This document shows, piece after piece, positions 1-8,414 of a stretch of DNA of 43,608 nt. The stretch spans positions 1-43,608 of the forward strand of contig JAAYLH010000117.1 of assembly GCA_012521995.1 (NCBI GenBank), in the 5' to 3' direction. The notes under the pieces were generated by a model. It did not search any database, had not been told where the DNA came from, and saw nothing but the letters and a program-made list of their open reading frames with translations. Positions within the stretch are counted from its first letter, which is position 1. Each line of letters begins with the position of its first letter. The position numbers and the translations under genes were made by a program. The stretch comes from Bacteroidales bacterium. Lineage in GTDB: Bacteria; Bacteroidota; Bacteroidia; Bacteroidales; UBA7960.

Positions 1-1
1 A

Positions 2-514
2 ATAGGGGTTTCTGCTTTTGGCAACAAAGCTAAGGCTTCAGGATTCCGAGTTCCCGAAGGCTATTTCGAATCATTTTCATCCAAGCTGGGAGAAAGGATT
101 GCCGCAGAAGAAAAGGCAAAGACTTCTCCCGGAGCGAAAGTGATTCGTTTGCGGGCCATTGTGGGGATGGCAGCCTCCTTCTTGCTGCTCATCGCCCTTG
201 GCATCAGTTTCCTAATGCTGCGCAACGGAAAGGAGGAAGGTTTCCTTGCGGACACCCAGGATTTTGTTTATGATGAATACTTTGCCAGGGCTTCCGAAAT
301 GGATCGTTCCCTTTTGTTCGACCTGATCCTTCCCCAGGAAGAATTGGTGCCTGAAGAGCCTTTTCACAACCCGGCTTCAGAAGATGATTATTATTTGGAT
401 TATCTTCTGGATGCTGCTCAATACCACGGAATTGAACCCATTGAATTAATTACACAAGCAGAGATCGATAACCAACAAAAAATTATTCAGGATGAAAAAT
501 CAGGTGATAAATAA
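2..514 (+). CDS. ECF-sigma-linked single-pass membrane protein (5' partial)
   Basis: The frame is open from the left edge to the stop at 512-514, so the N-terminus lies outside the window. A GTG at 140 could be mistaken for the start, but in-frame coding continues upstream of it. The visible part begins with a cytoplasmic stretch containing the motif FRVPEGYFESF. This is followed by one transmembrane segment (GMAASFLLLIALGISFLML) and an acidic extracytoplasmic region rich in Asp, Glu and Tyr. This layout is common in Bacteroidota for small membrane proteins encoded just after an ECF sigma factor gene and before an Spy-like protein. The sigma factor gene would then lie just left of the window (inference). 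The 3' end overlaps the next gene by 23 bp, which indicates translational coupling. It is probably an anti-sigma-like or accessory regulator. No catalytic motif is visible. Confidence 0.6.
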   Translation: MGVSAFGNKAKASGFRVPEGYFESFSSKLGERIAAEEKAKTSPGAKVIRLRAIVGMAASFLLLIALGISFLMLRNGKEEGFLADTQDFVYDEYFARASEMDRSLLFDLILPQEELVPEEPFHNPASEDDYYLDYLLDAAQYHGIEPIELITQAEIDNQQKIIQDEKSGDK

Positions 515-980
515 GTTGGTTTCTAAAGAGCACTTTGGCCTTGCTCTGTTGATTTTCATTTTTCTTATTGGAACCCAGGATATACGGGCCCAGGATTCCC
601 GAATGAATGCCATCAATTCAAAACGAATTGCTTTTCTTTCCGAGCGTATGTCGCTTACCCCCGATGAGGCAAGGCAATTCTGGCCTGTTTACAACGAGTA
701 TAATCAGAAACGTGATGCCCAGGCCAATGCCCACCGAGAAAAATGGTCAGGAAAAGAGGTTTCTGAAATGACCCAGGAAGAAGCCAGCAGGTATGCTGAA
801 GACCAGGTAAGTTACGTGGAACAATCAGCAGCCATTAAAAGAGAATATTACGAGAAACTGAAAAGAATCCTTCCAGTAAAAAAGATCGCTTTGCTTTATG
901 AAGCCGAGCGTGATTTTAACAAAATGCTCTTCCGGGAAGCAAGACTGCGTGGAAGAGACGATGAAGGAAGTGGGCGGTAA
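492..980 (+). CDS. Periplasmic Spy/LTxxQ-like 'sensor of ECF-type sigma factor'
   Basis: This 162-residue protein has an N-terminal signal peptide (hydrophobic core LALLIFIFLIG, likely cleavage near DIRAQ). The mature part is highly charged and helical. It contains the segment RIAFLSERMSLTPDEARQF and a repeated pattern of short helices, as in the CpxP/Spy-like family that Bacteroidota annotations call sensor of ECF-type sigma factor. The family is thought to sit in the periplasm and feed envelope status to an ECF sigma factor; this is family knowledge and is not shown here. The start codon lies inside the upstream membrane-protein gene (23-bp overlap), so the two are expressed as one unit. 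The gene ends in front of a bidirectional terminator. Confidence 0.65.
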   Translation: MKNQVINKLVSKEHFGLALLIFIFLIGTQDIRAQDSRMNAINSKRIAFLSERMSLTPDEARQFWPVYNEYNQKRDAQANAHREKWSGKEVSEMTQEEASRYAEDQVSYVEQSAAIKREYYEKLKRILPVKKIALLYEAERDFNKMLFREARLRGRDDEGSGR

Positions 981-1036
981 AGGGTAATAGCTTCCAATCC
1001 AAATCCCCTTTGTGGGTTTGCTCCAAGATTCCACTG

Positions 1037-1077
1037 AAAAAGCCTGTGTTGACAATGCGCGATAACAGGCTTTTTTG
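1037..1077. terminator. Bidirectional rho-independent terminator
   Basis: AAAAAGCCTGT (1037-1047) pairs perfectly with ACAGGCTTTTT (1065-1075). The T run serves the rightward genes and the A run serves the leftward Bat operon, whose stop codon begins at 1080. The hairpin sits exactly between two convergent units. Confidence 0.85.
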
Positions 1078-1839
1078 TTATATAATCTCTACGGAAGATT
1101 TTTTTACCCAACCTACGTTTCCATTGGCAAGCCTTACTTCAAACCAATCACCCAACTCATTTGTTATCCGGGATTTACTACCTTCATGAATGACAAACAG
1201 GTCCGGGCTGGTCTCATCAGGAGCACTTTTGGCAACAGCCCTGGGTACCATGACGATGGCTTCTTCTTTCTGAAACAAATGATAATACTGGGCCCTGGCC
1301 GATATCATGCAAATCAGGGTGAGGAAAAGAAACAGCAAAGCGAAGAAAAAACTTACGCGCTTGAAGGGGCGTGTTTTCGAAAAAAAGAAAAAACCAAACA
1401 AAACCATGGAAACGACAAGCATTATAATAACAAACACAGCCCAGGTATTGGGGCTGAGGAGCGAATAAAAGCCCTTCCACCACCTTTCATAAAATATAAG
1501 GGGTAAAGGGTTGATTTGGTCCACGGTGCGTGATCTGGCCACCTCTAAATTAAACCTGATGTCTTCATCCCCTGGCTTAAGCCTCAACGCCCTTTCATAA
1601 TTGAGAATGGCAAGGCCAAATTTGTTCTCTTTGAAGTACGCGTTCCCCAGGTTATAATAAAGGCCTGGAGCTTCAAGTTTTTGTTTAACTACCGACTCAT
1701 AAAGTTCAATAGCAAAAGAATATTCGCCTAAAACATAAGCCTGATTAGCCTGCTCTATCAACTGGTCAGGTTTAGCTGCCCTGAGGGGGAGCACCAAGGT
1801 CAGGATGGTCAAGAAGAGTAAGCCAGTTTGCTTGCCCAT
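1078..1839 (-). CDS. batE: BatE: TPR, two-transmembrane and SH3-like protein
   Basis: This 253-residue protein ends the Bat operon. A signal peptide (residues 1-21) is followed by a TPR region. The pattern LYYNLGNAYFKENKFGLAIL near residue 60 is a clear TPR. Two transmembrane helices lie near residues 130-175 (WAVFVIIMLVVSMVLFGFF and FFFALLFLFLTLICMI). A C-terminal SH3-like domain ends in GDWFEVRLANGNVGWVKKSS. BatE proteins belong to the Bacteroides aerotolerance locus, thought to act at the inner membrane with the VWA proteins BatA and BatB. The start lies 3 bp after the batD stop, so it is translationally linked. Domain order and position both support the call. Confidence 0.88.
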   Translation of the reverse strand: MGKQTGLLFLTILTLVLPLRAAKPDQLIEQANQAYVLGEYSFAIELYESVVKQKLEAPGLYYNLGNAYFKENKFGLAILNYERALRLKPGDEDIRFNLEVARSRTVDQINPLPLIFYERWWKGFYSLLSPNTWAVFVIIMLVVSMVLFGFFFFSKTRPFKRVSFFFALLFLFLTLICMISARAQYYHLFQKEEAIVMVPRAVAKSAPDETSPDLFVIHEGSKSRITNELGDWFEVRLANGNVGWVKKSSVEII

Positions 1840-1842
1840 AGC

Positions 1843-3687
1843 TTAAAACTTTTTATTCTTAAGTTCTTTTTCCAGAGTCACAAGGATGTCAAGGGCCCAC
1901 TGATAGGTTTCCTCCATACGCACGTCAGGAGCCCCTGGGGCAAAGCGGGCAAACTCACACTCCTGCAATGCTGCCAGAAACTTGGAGGCCAAATCTTTAG
2001 AAACTCCTTTTTGCTGGAATACCTGAGACACCTCATCCTTGTTCAGTTTTGACATTGGGATATTCAGTTTATCGGAAAGGTATCCCCACAATGCCCTGAA
2101 TATCTCATCGTAGAACTCATTGCTGTTTCCCTTTTCAAGAAGAGCACCAGCTTGCTTCAGCCGTCTGCTTGCCATTTTCTGCGCCTTACGATTGCGCATA
2201 AGCACCGTATCACCCTGAATGCGTATCTGCCTCCGCCTAAGGATCAGAAACAGTCCAAACAGGGCTATGGATGCAAACAACAAGCCGTAATACAACCGGC
2301 TGCGAAAAAATAGGGTTCCAGTTGGCCTGAGATGCAACACATGGTTGTTGATGAACCTGATATCCGAGGTAAGGTATCTTACCTCTTCCTGGTTTACGCC
2401 AGTAGTGCCCTCACCCAGGGCTTCAGCCGTGCCCGTCACTTCAACAGTAAAGGGGCCGCCTGTCCTGGTGATATACCTGCCACTGGAGGGATCAAAGAAG
2501 GTGAACTGGATGAGCGGTATTTCAAAACTGCCCCCAGTACGGGGAATCAGCAGGTATTCAAAGTTCCTGCTCCCCGAAACACCTGATGAGGATACACGAA
2601 TATTATCAGAAATATTGGGATCAAAGGCCTCAAGGTTTAATGGAAACTGGACTTCAGGCTTTTCCAGCATCCTAAGGTTGCCGTTCCCCGTAACCGTGAT
2701 GTTGAGAGTAACCGGTTCATTAACGTTGACCTGCAAAGGAGAAAGGTCGGTTTTCATTTCAAACGAGCCCAACATGCCATTGAAGGCAGGGGGACGGTTT
2801 TGTACAGGAAGGGATTTAACATTCACCCTGACCTGGTTGGAACGCAAGGGCCGTTCCACATTCTGGAATGAGCCAAAGGGAGAACCTCCAAAAAACTCAT
2901 CCAGCAGGCTCCCGGTTCTCCTGGGTGCCGATATGCGCACCAGCGTCTGCATATCCAAAGGTTCTATTGTCAATTCACCCACGCGCTGGGGAAACAAAAC
3001 CACCTGCCGCACCACTGCCGCATTGTATCTTACCCCATCCACCACTTCTTCTGTGACATCAGGCTGCCCTGAGGCCGAAACATCTTCGGCCCAGAAACCC
3101 TGGTAGGCAGGCAATTTCTCAATGCTATACTGCGACACAACCACACGGGTATACAGTTTATAAGTCACCGTAACGGCTTGCCCCTGATAGGGGTTAGAAT
3201 TGCTCACCAGGGCCCTAAGAAAGATATCCCTGTCACTGACTCCTCCAGTAGAAGCTTGCTGCTGACCTGATCCGGGGGCTGGTTGCGCTCCTGCCTGGGG
3301 GGCCTGTCCAGACACCCCTATATTCAGAGAATTTGACTCATAGTGGTCGCCACTCACGGTGACCTGTGCAGGGGGGATGGTAAAAGTCCCTTCGCGCGTG
3401 GCCTCCAGGATATAGGTGAATGAATAGTTCACCGAATGAGACGCCTGCCCGTTGATGATCTGAGTGGATGAACTCGATGACTGATTAGGACCCGACAACA
3501 CGACAAAGCCGTCAAAGGCAGGTCCGTTGAAGTCGGACGGACGTGCATTGACCGAAAAAACCACCCTGAAGCGCTCGCCAAGGGAGACCTCTGAGGGCCC
3601 TGATGCCTTGAAGCTCACCGCATCAGCCCAGAGCGGGAGTGCCATCAGCAGGCAAAACGATCCAATAAGCAAAGCCTTGGTCTTCAT
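1843..3687 (-). CDS. batD: BatD: large periplasmic Bat protein with C-terminal membrane anchor
   Basis: This 614-residue protein has a signal peptide (residues 1-22, ending near LWADA). It then carries tandem beta-sandwich domains of the BatD (oxygen tolerance) type, seen in phrases such as GPSEVSLGERFRVVFSVNA and DIFLRALVSNSNPYQGQAV. A Gly/Gln/Ala-rich linker follows near residues 130-150. One transmembrane helix lies at about 460-480 (YYGLLFASIALFGLFLIL), with a cytosolic helical tail of about 130 residues beyond it. The family is found with MoxR and VWA proteins and is thought to assist assembly or sensing in the envelope. It is 12 bp after batC and 3 bp before batE. Length and topology are typical. 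Confidence 0.9.
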   Translation of the reverse strand: MKTKALLIGSFCLLMALPLWADAVSFKASGPSEVSLGERFRVVFSVNARPSDFNGPAFDGFVVLSGPNQSSSSSTQIINGQASHSVNYSFTYILEATREGTFTIPPAQVTVSGDHYESNSLNIGVSGQAPQAGAQPAPGSGQQQASTGGVSDRDIFLRALVSNSNPYQGQAVTVTYKLYTRVVVSQYSIEKLPAYQGFWAEDVSASGQPDVTEEVVDGVRYNAAVVRQVVLFPQRVGELTIEPLDMQTLVRISAPRRTGSLLDEFFGGSPFGSFQNVERPLRSNQVRVNVKSLPVQNRPPAFNGMLGSFEMKTDLSPLQVNVNEPVTLNITVTGNGNLRMLEKPEVQFPLNLEAFDPNISDNIRVSSSGVSGSRNFEYLLIPRTGGSFEIPLIQFTFFDPSSGRYITRTGGPFTVEVTGTAEALGEGTTGVNQEEVRYLTSDIRFINNHVLHLRPTGTLFFRSRLYYGLLFASIALFGLFLILRRRQIRIQGDTVLMRNRKAQKMASRRLKQAGALLEKGNSNEFYDEIFRALWGYLSDKLNIPMSKLNKDEVSQVFQQKGVSKDLASKFLAALQECEFARFAPGAPDVRMEETYQWALDILVTLEKELKNKKF

Positions 3688-3699
3688 ACTTATTTTTGT

Positions 3700-4386
3700 T
3701 TACCATTCTCTTTCCTGACGTCCCGTCGCGCGCTGAATCTGTTCGCGCTTCAGGTCTTCCTGTACCTTTTGTTCCTTCTGATTCAATGCATCAAGGATTC
3801 TCTGGGCATCCTGGGGAGAGATCTGATCAGGCTTTGGCTGTTGCTTTTCTTCAGACTGATCCTCATTCTGATCATCGGGTTGCTGATTCTGATTCTGATC
3901 CTGATCTTTCTCCTGCTCATCCTCACCCTCGCCACCCTGGTCCTGAAGAGGCTGTTGCTGTAGCATACGCATTGCATAAGCGAGATTGAATCGGGTTTGC
4001 TCATCCTCTGGGTTAATACGAAGCGCATTCTTGTAGGCCTCTACACTTTCCGAATAATTCTGAGACTGAAGAAAGGTATTGCCCAGGTTATGATAAGCAA
4101 AAGCCTTTTCTTTCTCATCAGGAGCAAACTGCGATAAGCCTTCAAACAGATCTGCAGCTTCCTCGTAGCGCCCTTGCCTGTAAAGGGCATTTCCAAGGTT
4201 AAAAATCCCCCTGGTATTCTGCGGGTTCTCTTCCAGGGACTGGCGGTAACGGATCTCAGCATCACTGTACTTTTCCTTATGGTACAACTTATTCCCCTGC
4301 CGAACGGACCGCCGGTCTGACTGCCCCATGCCTGCAAATGGAGCAGCCAACAAAAACATCATAACTGTGATAAAGATCCTATTCAT
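3700..4386 (-). CDS. batC: BatC: secreted TPR protein with acidic low-complexity tail
   Basis: This 228-residue protein starts with a signal peptide (MNRIFITVMMFLLAAPFAG). Three TPR units follow at about residues 25-135 (for example GIFNLGNALYRQGRYEEAAD and AYHNLGNTFLQSQNYSESVE). A Gln/Glu/Asp/Asn-rich stretch covers about residues 145-190. The C-terminus holds the helical sequence ILDALNQKEQKVQEDLKR and ends in Trp, which is common in BatC. TPRs imply a scaffolding role between the VWA proteins and BatD/BatE. The low-complexity stretch gives a run of CTGATC/CTGATT-like codons on the plus strand that opens a false frame. The gene lies 23 bp after batB and 12 bp before batD. Confidence 0.88.
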   Translation of the reverse strand: MNRIFITVMMFLLAAPFAGMGQSDRRSVRQGNKLYHKEKYSDAEIRYRQSLEENPQNTRGIFNLGNALYRQGRYEEAADLFEGLSQFAPDEKEKAFAYHNLGNTFLQSQNYSESVEAYKNALRINPEDEQTRFNLAYAMRMLQQQPLQDQGGEGEDEQEKDQDQNQNQQPDDQNEDQSEEKQQPKPDQISPQDAQRILDALNQKEQKVQEDLKREQIQRATGRQEREW

Positions 4387-4409
4387 GGAATGTTTTTCAA
4401 TTTTTTCCC

Positions 4410-5444
4410 CTAGTCAAACAATTTGATTTTCTGAAGCCACTTGTTCTTTCGCTCAAAAATAAAGATCTCAAGGACCAGAAAGAAGAGGGCCAATGCCACA
4501 AAATAATGATAACGGCTTTGGTAATCTGCAAAGACCATTGTCTCAAAGGTATCCTTTTCAACCTTCCTGATCTCCTCGAGAATACTGTTAAGCCCCATAT
4601 CTGCGCCTGTACCGTGTCTGAACACTCCTCTCGTAGCTTCTGCAATGCCTCTCAGACTTGCCTCATCATAACGCGACACTACAGTATTGCCCTGGTTGTC
4701 GCGCAGAAAGCCCGACAACTGCTGCCCCTGGTAAACGGGGATGGGCGCGCCCGACTTGGTTCCTATTCCTACCGTATGGATAACAACTCCTTGCTCGGCG
4801 GCAAGCCTGGCTTGCTCCACCGGATCGTCCAGGTGGTTTTCTCCGTCGCTGATAATGATGATCACCTTGTTTTCAAGCTTCTCGCCTGAGAACGAGGAAA
4901 GGGCCCTTTCAATTGCACTTCCCAAGGCAGTGCCCTGCACCGAAACAGAGTTGGTGGAAACGGTACGCAACATCATCTTGGCAGCCGAATGATCAGAAGT
5001 AATGGGCACCTGGGTTATGGCATTCCCTGCAAAGACTACCAGCCCCACCCGATCATAATCAAGCTTGTCAATTAGCCTTGACACAGCCATCTTGGCCCGT
5101 TCCAAGCGGTTGGGCCTGATGTCCTCGGAAAGCATACTGCGGCTCACATCCAGTGCAATCATCACGTCAATGCCTTCCCTTTTGGCCTCCTGCATACGAC
5201 TCCCAATCAAGGGGTTTGCAAGGGCAAGAATCAGCATCGAAAACCCCGCTAAGAGCAAGAAAAACCTGAACCAGGGCCTCTTTAGCGAACGTGCCGGCAT
5301 TAAATTGCGTGTAACCCCTGCCTCCCCAAAGCGATCTAAGGCCTTCTTACGCTGACGCCACGAGAGCCAGAATAAACCCAGCAACACAGGGACCAACGCC
5401 AACAACAACAAGTAATTTGGGTGTTCAAATTTGAATATTTCCAT
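4410..5444 (-). CDS. batB: BatB: membrane-anchored von Willebrand A protein
   Basis: This 344-residue protein has two N-terminal membrane helices (about 10-28 and 60-80), a VWA domain (about 90-280) and a C-terminal helix (FVALALFFLVLEIFIF). The metal-ion-dependent adhesion site is complete: DVSRS (Asp99 to Ser103), Thr172 in GTALGSAI and Asp200 in IISDGEN. The phrase RPNRLERAK after the first motif is shared with BatA and typical of the family. It probably forms a complex with BatA and is acted on by the MoxR ATPase. It sits 19 bp after batA. BatA and BatB are tandem paralogues, and BatB is told apart by its place before the TPR gene batC. Confidence 0.92.
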   Translation of the reverse strand: MEIFKFEHPNYLLLLALVPVLLGLFWLSWRQRKKALDRFGEAGVTRNLMPARSLKRPWFRFFLLLAGFSMLILALANPLIGSRMQEAKREGIDVMIALDVSRSMLSEDIRPNRLERAKMAVSRLIDKLDYDRVGLVVFAGNAITQVPITSDHSAAKMMLRTVSTNSVSVQGTALGSAIERALSSFSGEKLENKVIIIISDGENHLDDPVEQARLAAEQGVVIHTVGIGTKSGAPIPVYQGQQLSGFLRDNQGNTVVSRYDEASLRGIAEATRGVFRHGTGADMGLNSILEEIRKVEKDTFETMVFADYQSRYHYFVALALFFLVLEIFIFERKNKWLQKIKLFD

Positions 5445-5463
5445 AATCCTTTATTACTGTTGA

Positions 5464-6453
5464 TCAGGGATTGATTCTTAACCAGGTGTTTCGCAACAAC
5501 ATTTCCGAAAGCAACAACGCCAGGGCCAGGATTATCAGTGGAGAGAACTCATCCGTTTTTCGGGTGTACTCCGTGACATCTATCCTTGTGCGCTCCAACT
5601 GGTCTATTTCTTGATAAATCTCCGAAAGCTTCTGTTCATTGTCAGCCCAGTAATAAGTCCCACCCGTCATTGAGGCCATCTGTTGCAAAAGACTCTCATC
5701 CACAGGTATTTCCACCTGCCTGTACTGAATTCCCAGGGGGGTCTGGAAAGGGTAAGGGACACTCCCCTTACTGCCCACACCAATGGTGTAAACCCGAGTT
5801 CCATATACGCTGGCAATTTCTGCGGCTGTTAAGGGATCGATGACCCCTGAATTGTTTATGCCATCGGTAAGCAGAATGATTACTTTGCTGATGGCCTCAC
5901 TTTCACGTAAGCGGTTTATGGCATTTGCCAGGCCGTCGCCAATGGCAGTGCCGTCCTCAACCATCCCTGTAGTGACTCCTGCTGTGAGCTCCTTTAGCAG
6001 GATGTGGTCGGTGGTCAGTGGGCAAAGAGTAAAGCTTTCACCGCTGAAAACGGACATACCCATTCGGTCTGTAGGACGCATCTCTATGAACTCCAGGGCG
6101 GTCTTCTTGGCCACTTCCAGACGGTTAGGCCTGAAGTCCTCTGCAAGCATAGAGCCTGAGATGTCGAGCGCAATCATGATGTCGATCCCTTCCACGCTAA
6201 TATCCTGCGAAAGTGAAGAGGACTGCGGACGCGCAAGGGCAATGATAAGCAGGGCCAGCACAAGCATACGCAGGATAAAGGGCAGATGTATAAGGCGCAG
6301 CCGAAGGCTCTTCTTAACGCCCTCCAGAAACTCCGAATGCGCAAAGCAGATGTCGGGCCCATGATCACGGTGTTTCCAAATATACCAGGTTACCAACAGC
6401 GGGATCAGGGCCAGCAAAAGCAGAAAAGGCTTATATGCAAATGTTATGTCCAC
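5464..6453 (-). CDS. batA: BatA: membrane-anchored von Willebrand A protein
   Basis: This 329-residue VWA protein has two N-terminal membrane helices (about 8-26 and 57-74), a VWA domain and a C-terminal hydrophobic helix (PLIILALALLLSEMLL). The MIDAS residues are intact: DISGS (Asp97 to Ser101), Thr169 in DGTAIGDG and Asp197 in LLTDGIN. RPNRLEVAK follows the first motif. In the family this domain faces the periplasm and binds partners through a divalent metal. It is the fourth gene of the operon, 67 bp after the BatD-like membrane protein and 19 bp before batB. All features match BatA of other Bacteroidota. Confidence 0.92.
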   Translation of the reverse strand: MDITFAYKPFLLLLALIPLLVTWYIWKHRDHGPDICFAHSEFLEGVKKSLRLRLIHLPFILRMLVLALLIIALARPQSSSLSQDISVEGIDIMIALDISGSMLAEDFRPNRLEVAKKTALEFIEMRPTDRMGMSVFSGESFTLCPLTTDHILLKELTAGVTTGMVEDGTAIGDGLANAINRLRESEAISKVIILLTDGINNSGVIDPLTAAEIASVYGTRVYTIGVGSKGSVPYPFQTPLGIQYRQVEIPVDESLLQQMASMTGGTYYWADNEQKLSEIYQEIDQLERTRIDVTEYTRKTDEFSPLIILALALLLSEMLLRNTWLRINP

Positions 6454-6520
6454 TTCTTAGACTGATTCTGTCATTTAAAATTTTCTGTCCAAAATTCTTT
6501 ACAATGGGCAAATTCAAATC

Positions 6521-7522
6521 CTATTCTTCTCCCCCTTGCTTGTATTTCTTCTCCTCAGCGACGGGAGAAGGAAAATTCCGCTTCACAAAATCCAGCGCCA
6601 ACTCCATGCATTTTTCATTCTGCTGGGGTTCAGGCGAGAATTTGGCAAACTTCACCAGGTCGGCCAGTTCGAAAATTACCTTCAAGGAATCCGTCATATC
6701 CTCTCCCTTAAGATGAGGCTCGACGGCCTTAAGGATCTCCCCTGAGGTCATCTCTAGTGCCAACAATCCAAAACGTTTCTCCAGGAACATCCGTACAATA
6801 TAGGTCAATTCACTATGATAAAGCTTTACTTTGCCATTCTCCCATAACTTCTTGTTTTTCAAATTCTCAAGACTGGAAATAGCAGCAATATGAGGAGGGA
6901 TGCCGGGCTTTTCCCAGATGCTTTCTGCCTGGGGACGTCCTTTGCGTTGCTTATAAAACCACCATGCCAGACCTGCAAACAAGGCCAGCAATAAAATGGC
7001 AGGTCCTGCCACGCGGACCATTTCGGCAATGCTCAGAGGCATTCTGAAAATGGGCTTGATGTCATAAGGAGTGGCATCCTCGGAAACCTCCACCGAATAG
7101 ACCTTGAGAAGCAAGGGGGCCGAATATACCTCCAAGGTATCTGTCCTACTGACGACCAATACAGGAATGGGGGCTATGGGATAAAAGCCCTCTTCCCAAG
7201 CGGTGATGACAAATTCCTGCCGGATGAAATAATCGCCCGTTTCAGCCCTCAGGGTATCCAGTGGGCTGGCCGAAAAGATCTCCACCTCCTCAAATATGGT
7301 ATCATTCAAGGCAACGGGGATGACCTGACTGTCTGAGGGGCATGAGACTTCCACCCTTAACACTGCCCGCTTGCCGATTACAATAGAGTCAGGCTCAAGA
7401 ATTGCCTTTACCTGTTGCGCCTGAAGTCCCTCTGTAGCAAAAAACAGAATAAACAGCAAAGCCAGGTTTGCAAAAACCTGCTTCACGAATAATTGGGTAT
7501 ATTTTCCGGCTTTATTTCGCAT
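6521..7522 (-). CDS. BatD-like single-pass protein of the Bat operon
   Basis: This 333-residue protein has a hydrophobic leader (LALLFILFFATEGLQAQ). An N-terminal beta-rich periplasmic domain of about 140 residues resembles the first domain of BatD (VKAILEPDSIVIGKRAVLRV). One transmembrane helix lies near residues 170-190 (AGPAILLLALFAGLAWWFY). The cytosolic helical domain contains YIVRMFLEKRFGLLALEMTS and resembles the DUF4381/BatD C-terminal region. It lies between the DUF58 gene (11 bp gap) and batA, the usual place for an unnamed Bat operon component. It may link the periplasmic VWA complex to the cytosolic DUF58 and MoxR proteins (inference). No enzyme motif is seen. Confidence 0.75.
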   Translation of the reverse strand: MRNKAGKYTQLFVKQVFANLALLFILFFATEGLQAQQVKAILEPDSIVIGKRAVLRVEVSCPSDSQVIPVALNDTIFEEVEIFSASPLDTLRAETGDYFIRQEFVITAWEEGFYPIAPIPVLVVSRTDTLEVYSAPLLLKVYSVEVSEDATPYDIKPIFRMPLSIAEMVRVAGPAILLLALFAGLAWWFYKQRKGRPQAESIWEKPGIPPHIAAISSLENLKNKKLWENGKVKLYHSELTYIVRMFLEKRFGLLALEMTSGEILKAVEPHLKGEDMTDSLKVIFELADLVKFAKFSPEPQQNEKCMELALDFVKRNFPSPVAEEKKYKQGGEE

Positions 7523-7533
7523 AATTATTCAGC

Positions 7534-8403
7534 CTAATTGCTTCTTCTCCTGAAAAGGTTCATGAGTGGTGGGACATAATCGCGATGGGTGGGGATATTC
7601 ACCAGGTCAACCCCGGCCTTGGTAAAGGTCGTCTTCAGGTACTTCTCCTGTTCGCGATTCCATTGCTCAAACTGCTCACGCGTCGACTTGCTGGCCGTAT
7701 CCAGCCAATAGACCTCACCAGTTTCAGCATCCCTAAATTTCATCAGCCCCAAGAGGGGTAGGTCTTTCTCGCGCTCATCATAAACCCTGATGCAAACCAG
7801 GTCATGCTTCTTGCTAACAATCGTTAGGGGCTCCTCGAAGTTCCTGTTGTTCAAGTCAGAGATTAAAAAGGCAACAGAGCGTTTCTTGATGACATTGCGC
7901 AAATACTTCAGGGCCAGACCTATATCAGTACCCTTGTGCTCAGGCTTGAAATCGATCAATTCACGAATGATGCGCAGGATGTGACTGCTGCCTTTTTTAG
8001 GCGGAATGAATTTTTCAATCTTATCACTGAAAAATATCACTCCTACCTTATCATTGTTGTTAATGGCTGAAAACGCAAGCACTCCTGCTATTTCGGTGAT
8101 CTTTTCCTTCTTGAGCACACCCACTGCCCCGAAATCATTAGAACCGCTCACATCTATCAGAAGCATCACTGTCAACTCACGTTCTTCCTCAAATACCTTC
8201 ACATACGGATGGTTGAAACGCGCCGTAACATTCCAGTCGATGCTCCTGATATCGTCTCCGTACTGGTATTCCCTGACTTCCGTGAAGGCCATACCACGAC
8301 CCTTAAAGGCACTGTGATAATGCCCAGAAAAGATATGATTGGAGAGACCCTTGGTCTTTATCTCTATCTTGCGGACCTTTTTTAAAAGCTCAGTGGTTTC
8401 CAT
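7534..8403 (-). CDS. DUF58 protein (MoxR-associated VWA-like)
   Basis: This 289-residue cytosolic protein has no membrane helix. It carries the DUF58 core: GRGMAFTEVREYQYGDDIR followed by SIDWNVTARF near residues 36-63. A VWA-like fold follows, starting with LLIDVSGSNDFG (about 82-93). DUF58 proteins nearly always travel with MoxR AAA+ ATPases and are thought to be their adaptor or substrate. It is 11 bp downstream of moxR and 11 bp upstream of the BatD-like gene. Length and motif order are typical of the short soluble Bacteroidota form. Confidence 0.9.
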   Translation of the reverse strand: METTELLKKVRKIEIKTKGLSNHIFSGHYHSAFKGRGMAFTEVREYQYGDDIRSIDWNVTARFNHPYVKVFEEERELTVMLLIDVSGSNDFGAVGVLKKEKITEIAGVLAFSAINNNDKVGVIFFSDKIEKFIPPKKGSSHILRIIRELIDFKPEHKGTDIGLALKYLRNVIKKRSVAFLISDLNNRNFEEPLTIVSKKHDLVCIRVYDEREKDLPLLGLMKFRDAETGEVYWLDTASKSTREQFEQWNREQEKYLKTTFTKAGVDLVNIPTHRDYVPPLMNLFRRRSN

Positions 8404-8414
8404 CGAACCTGGGA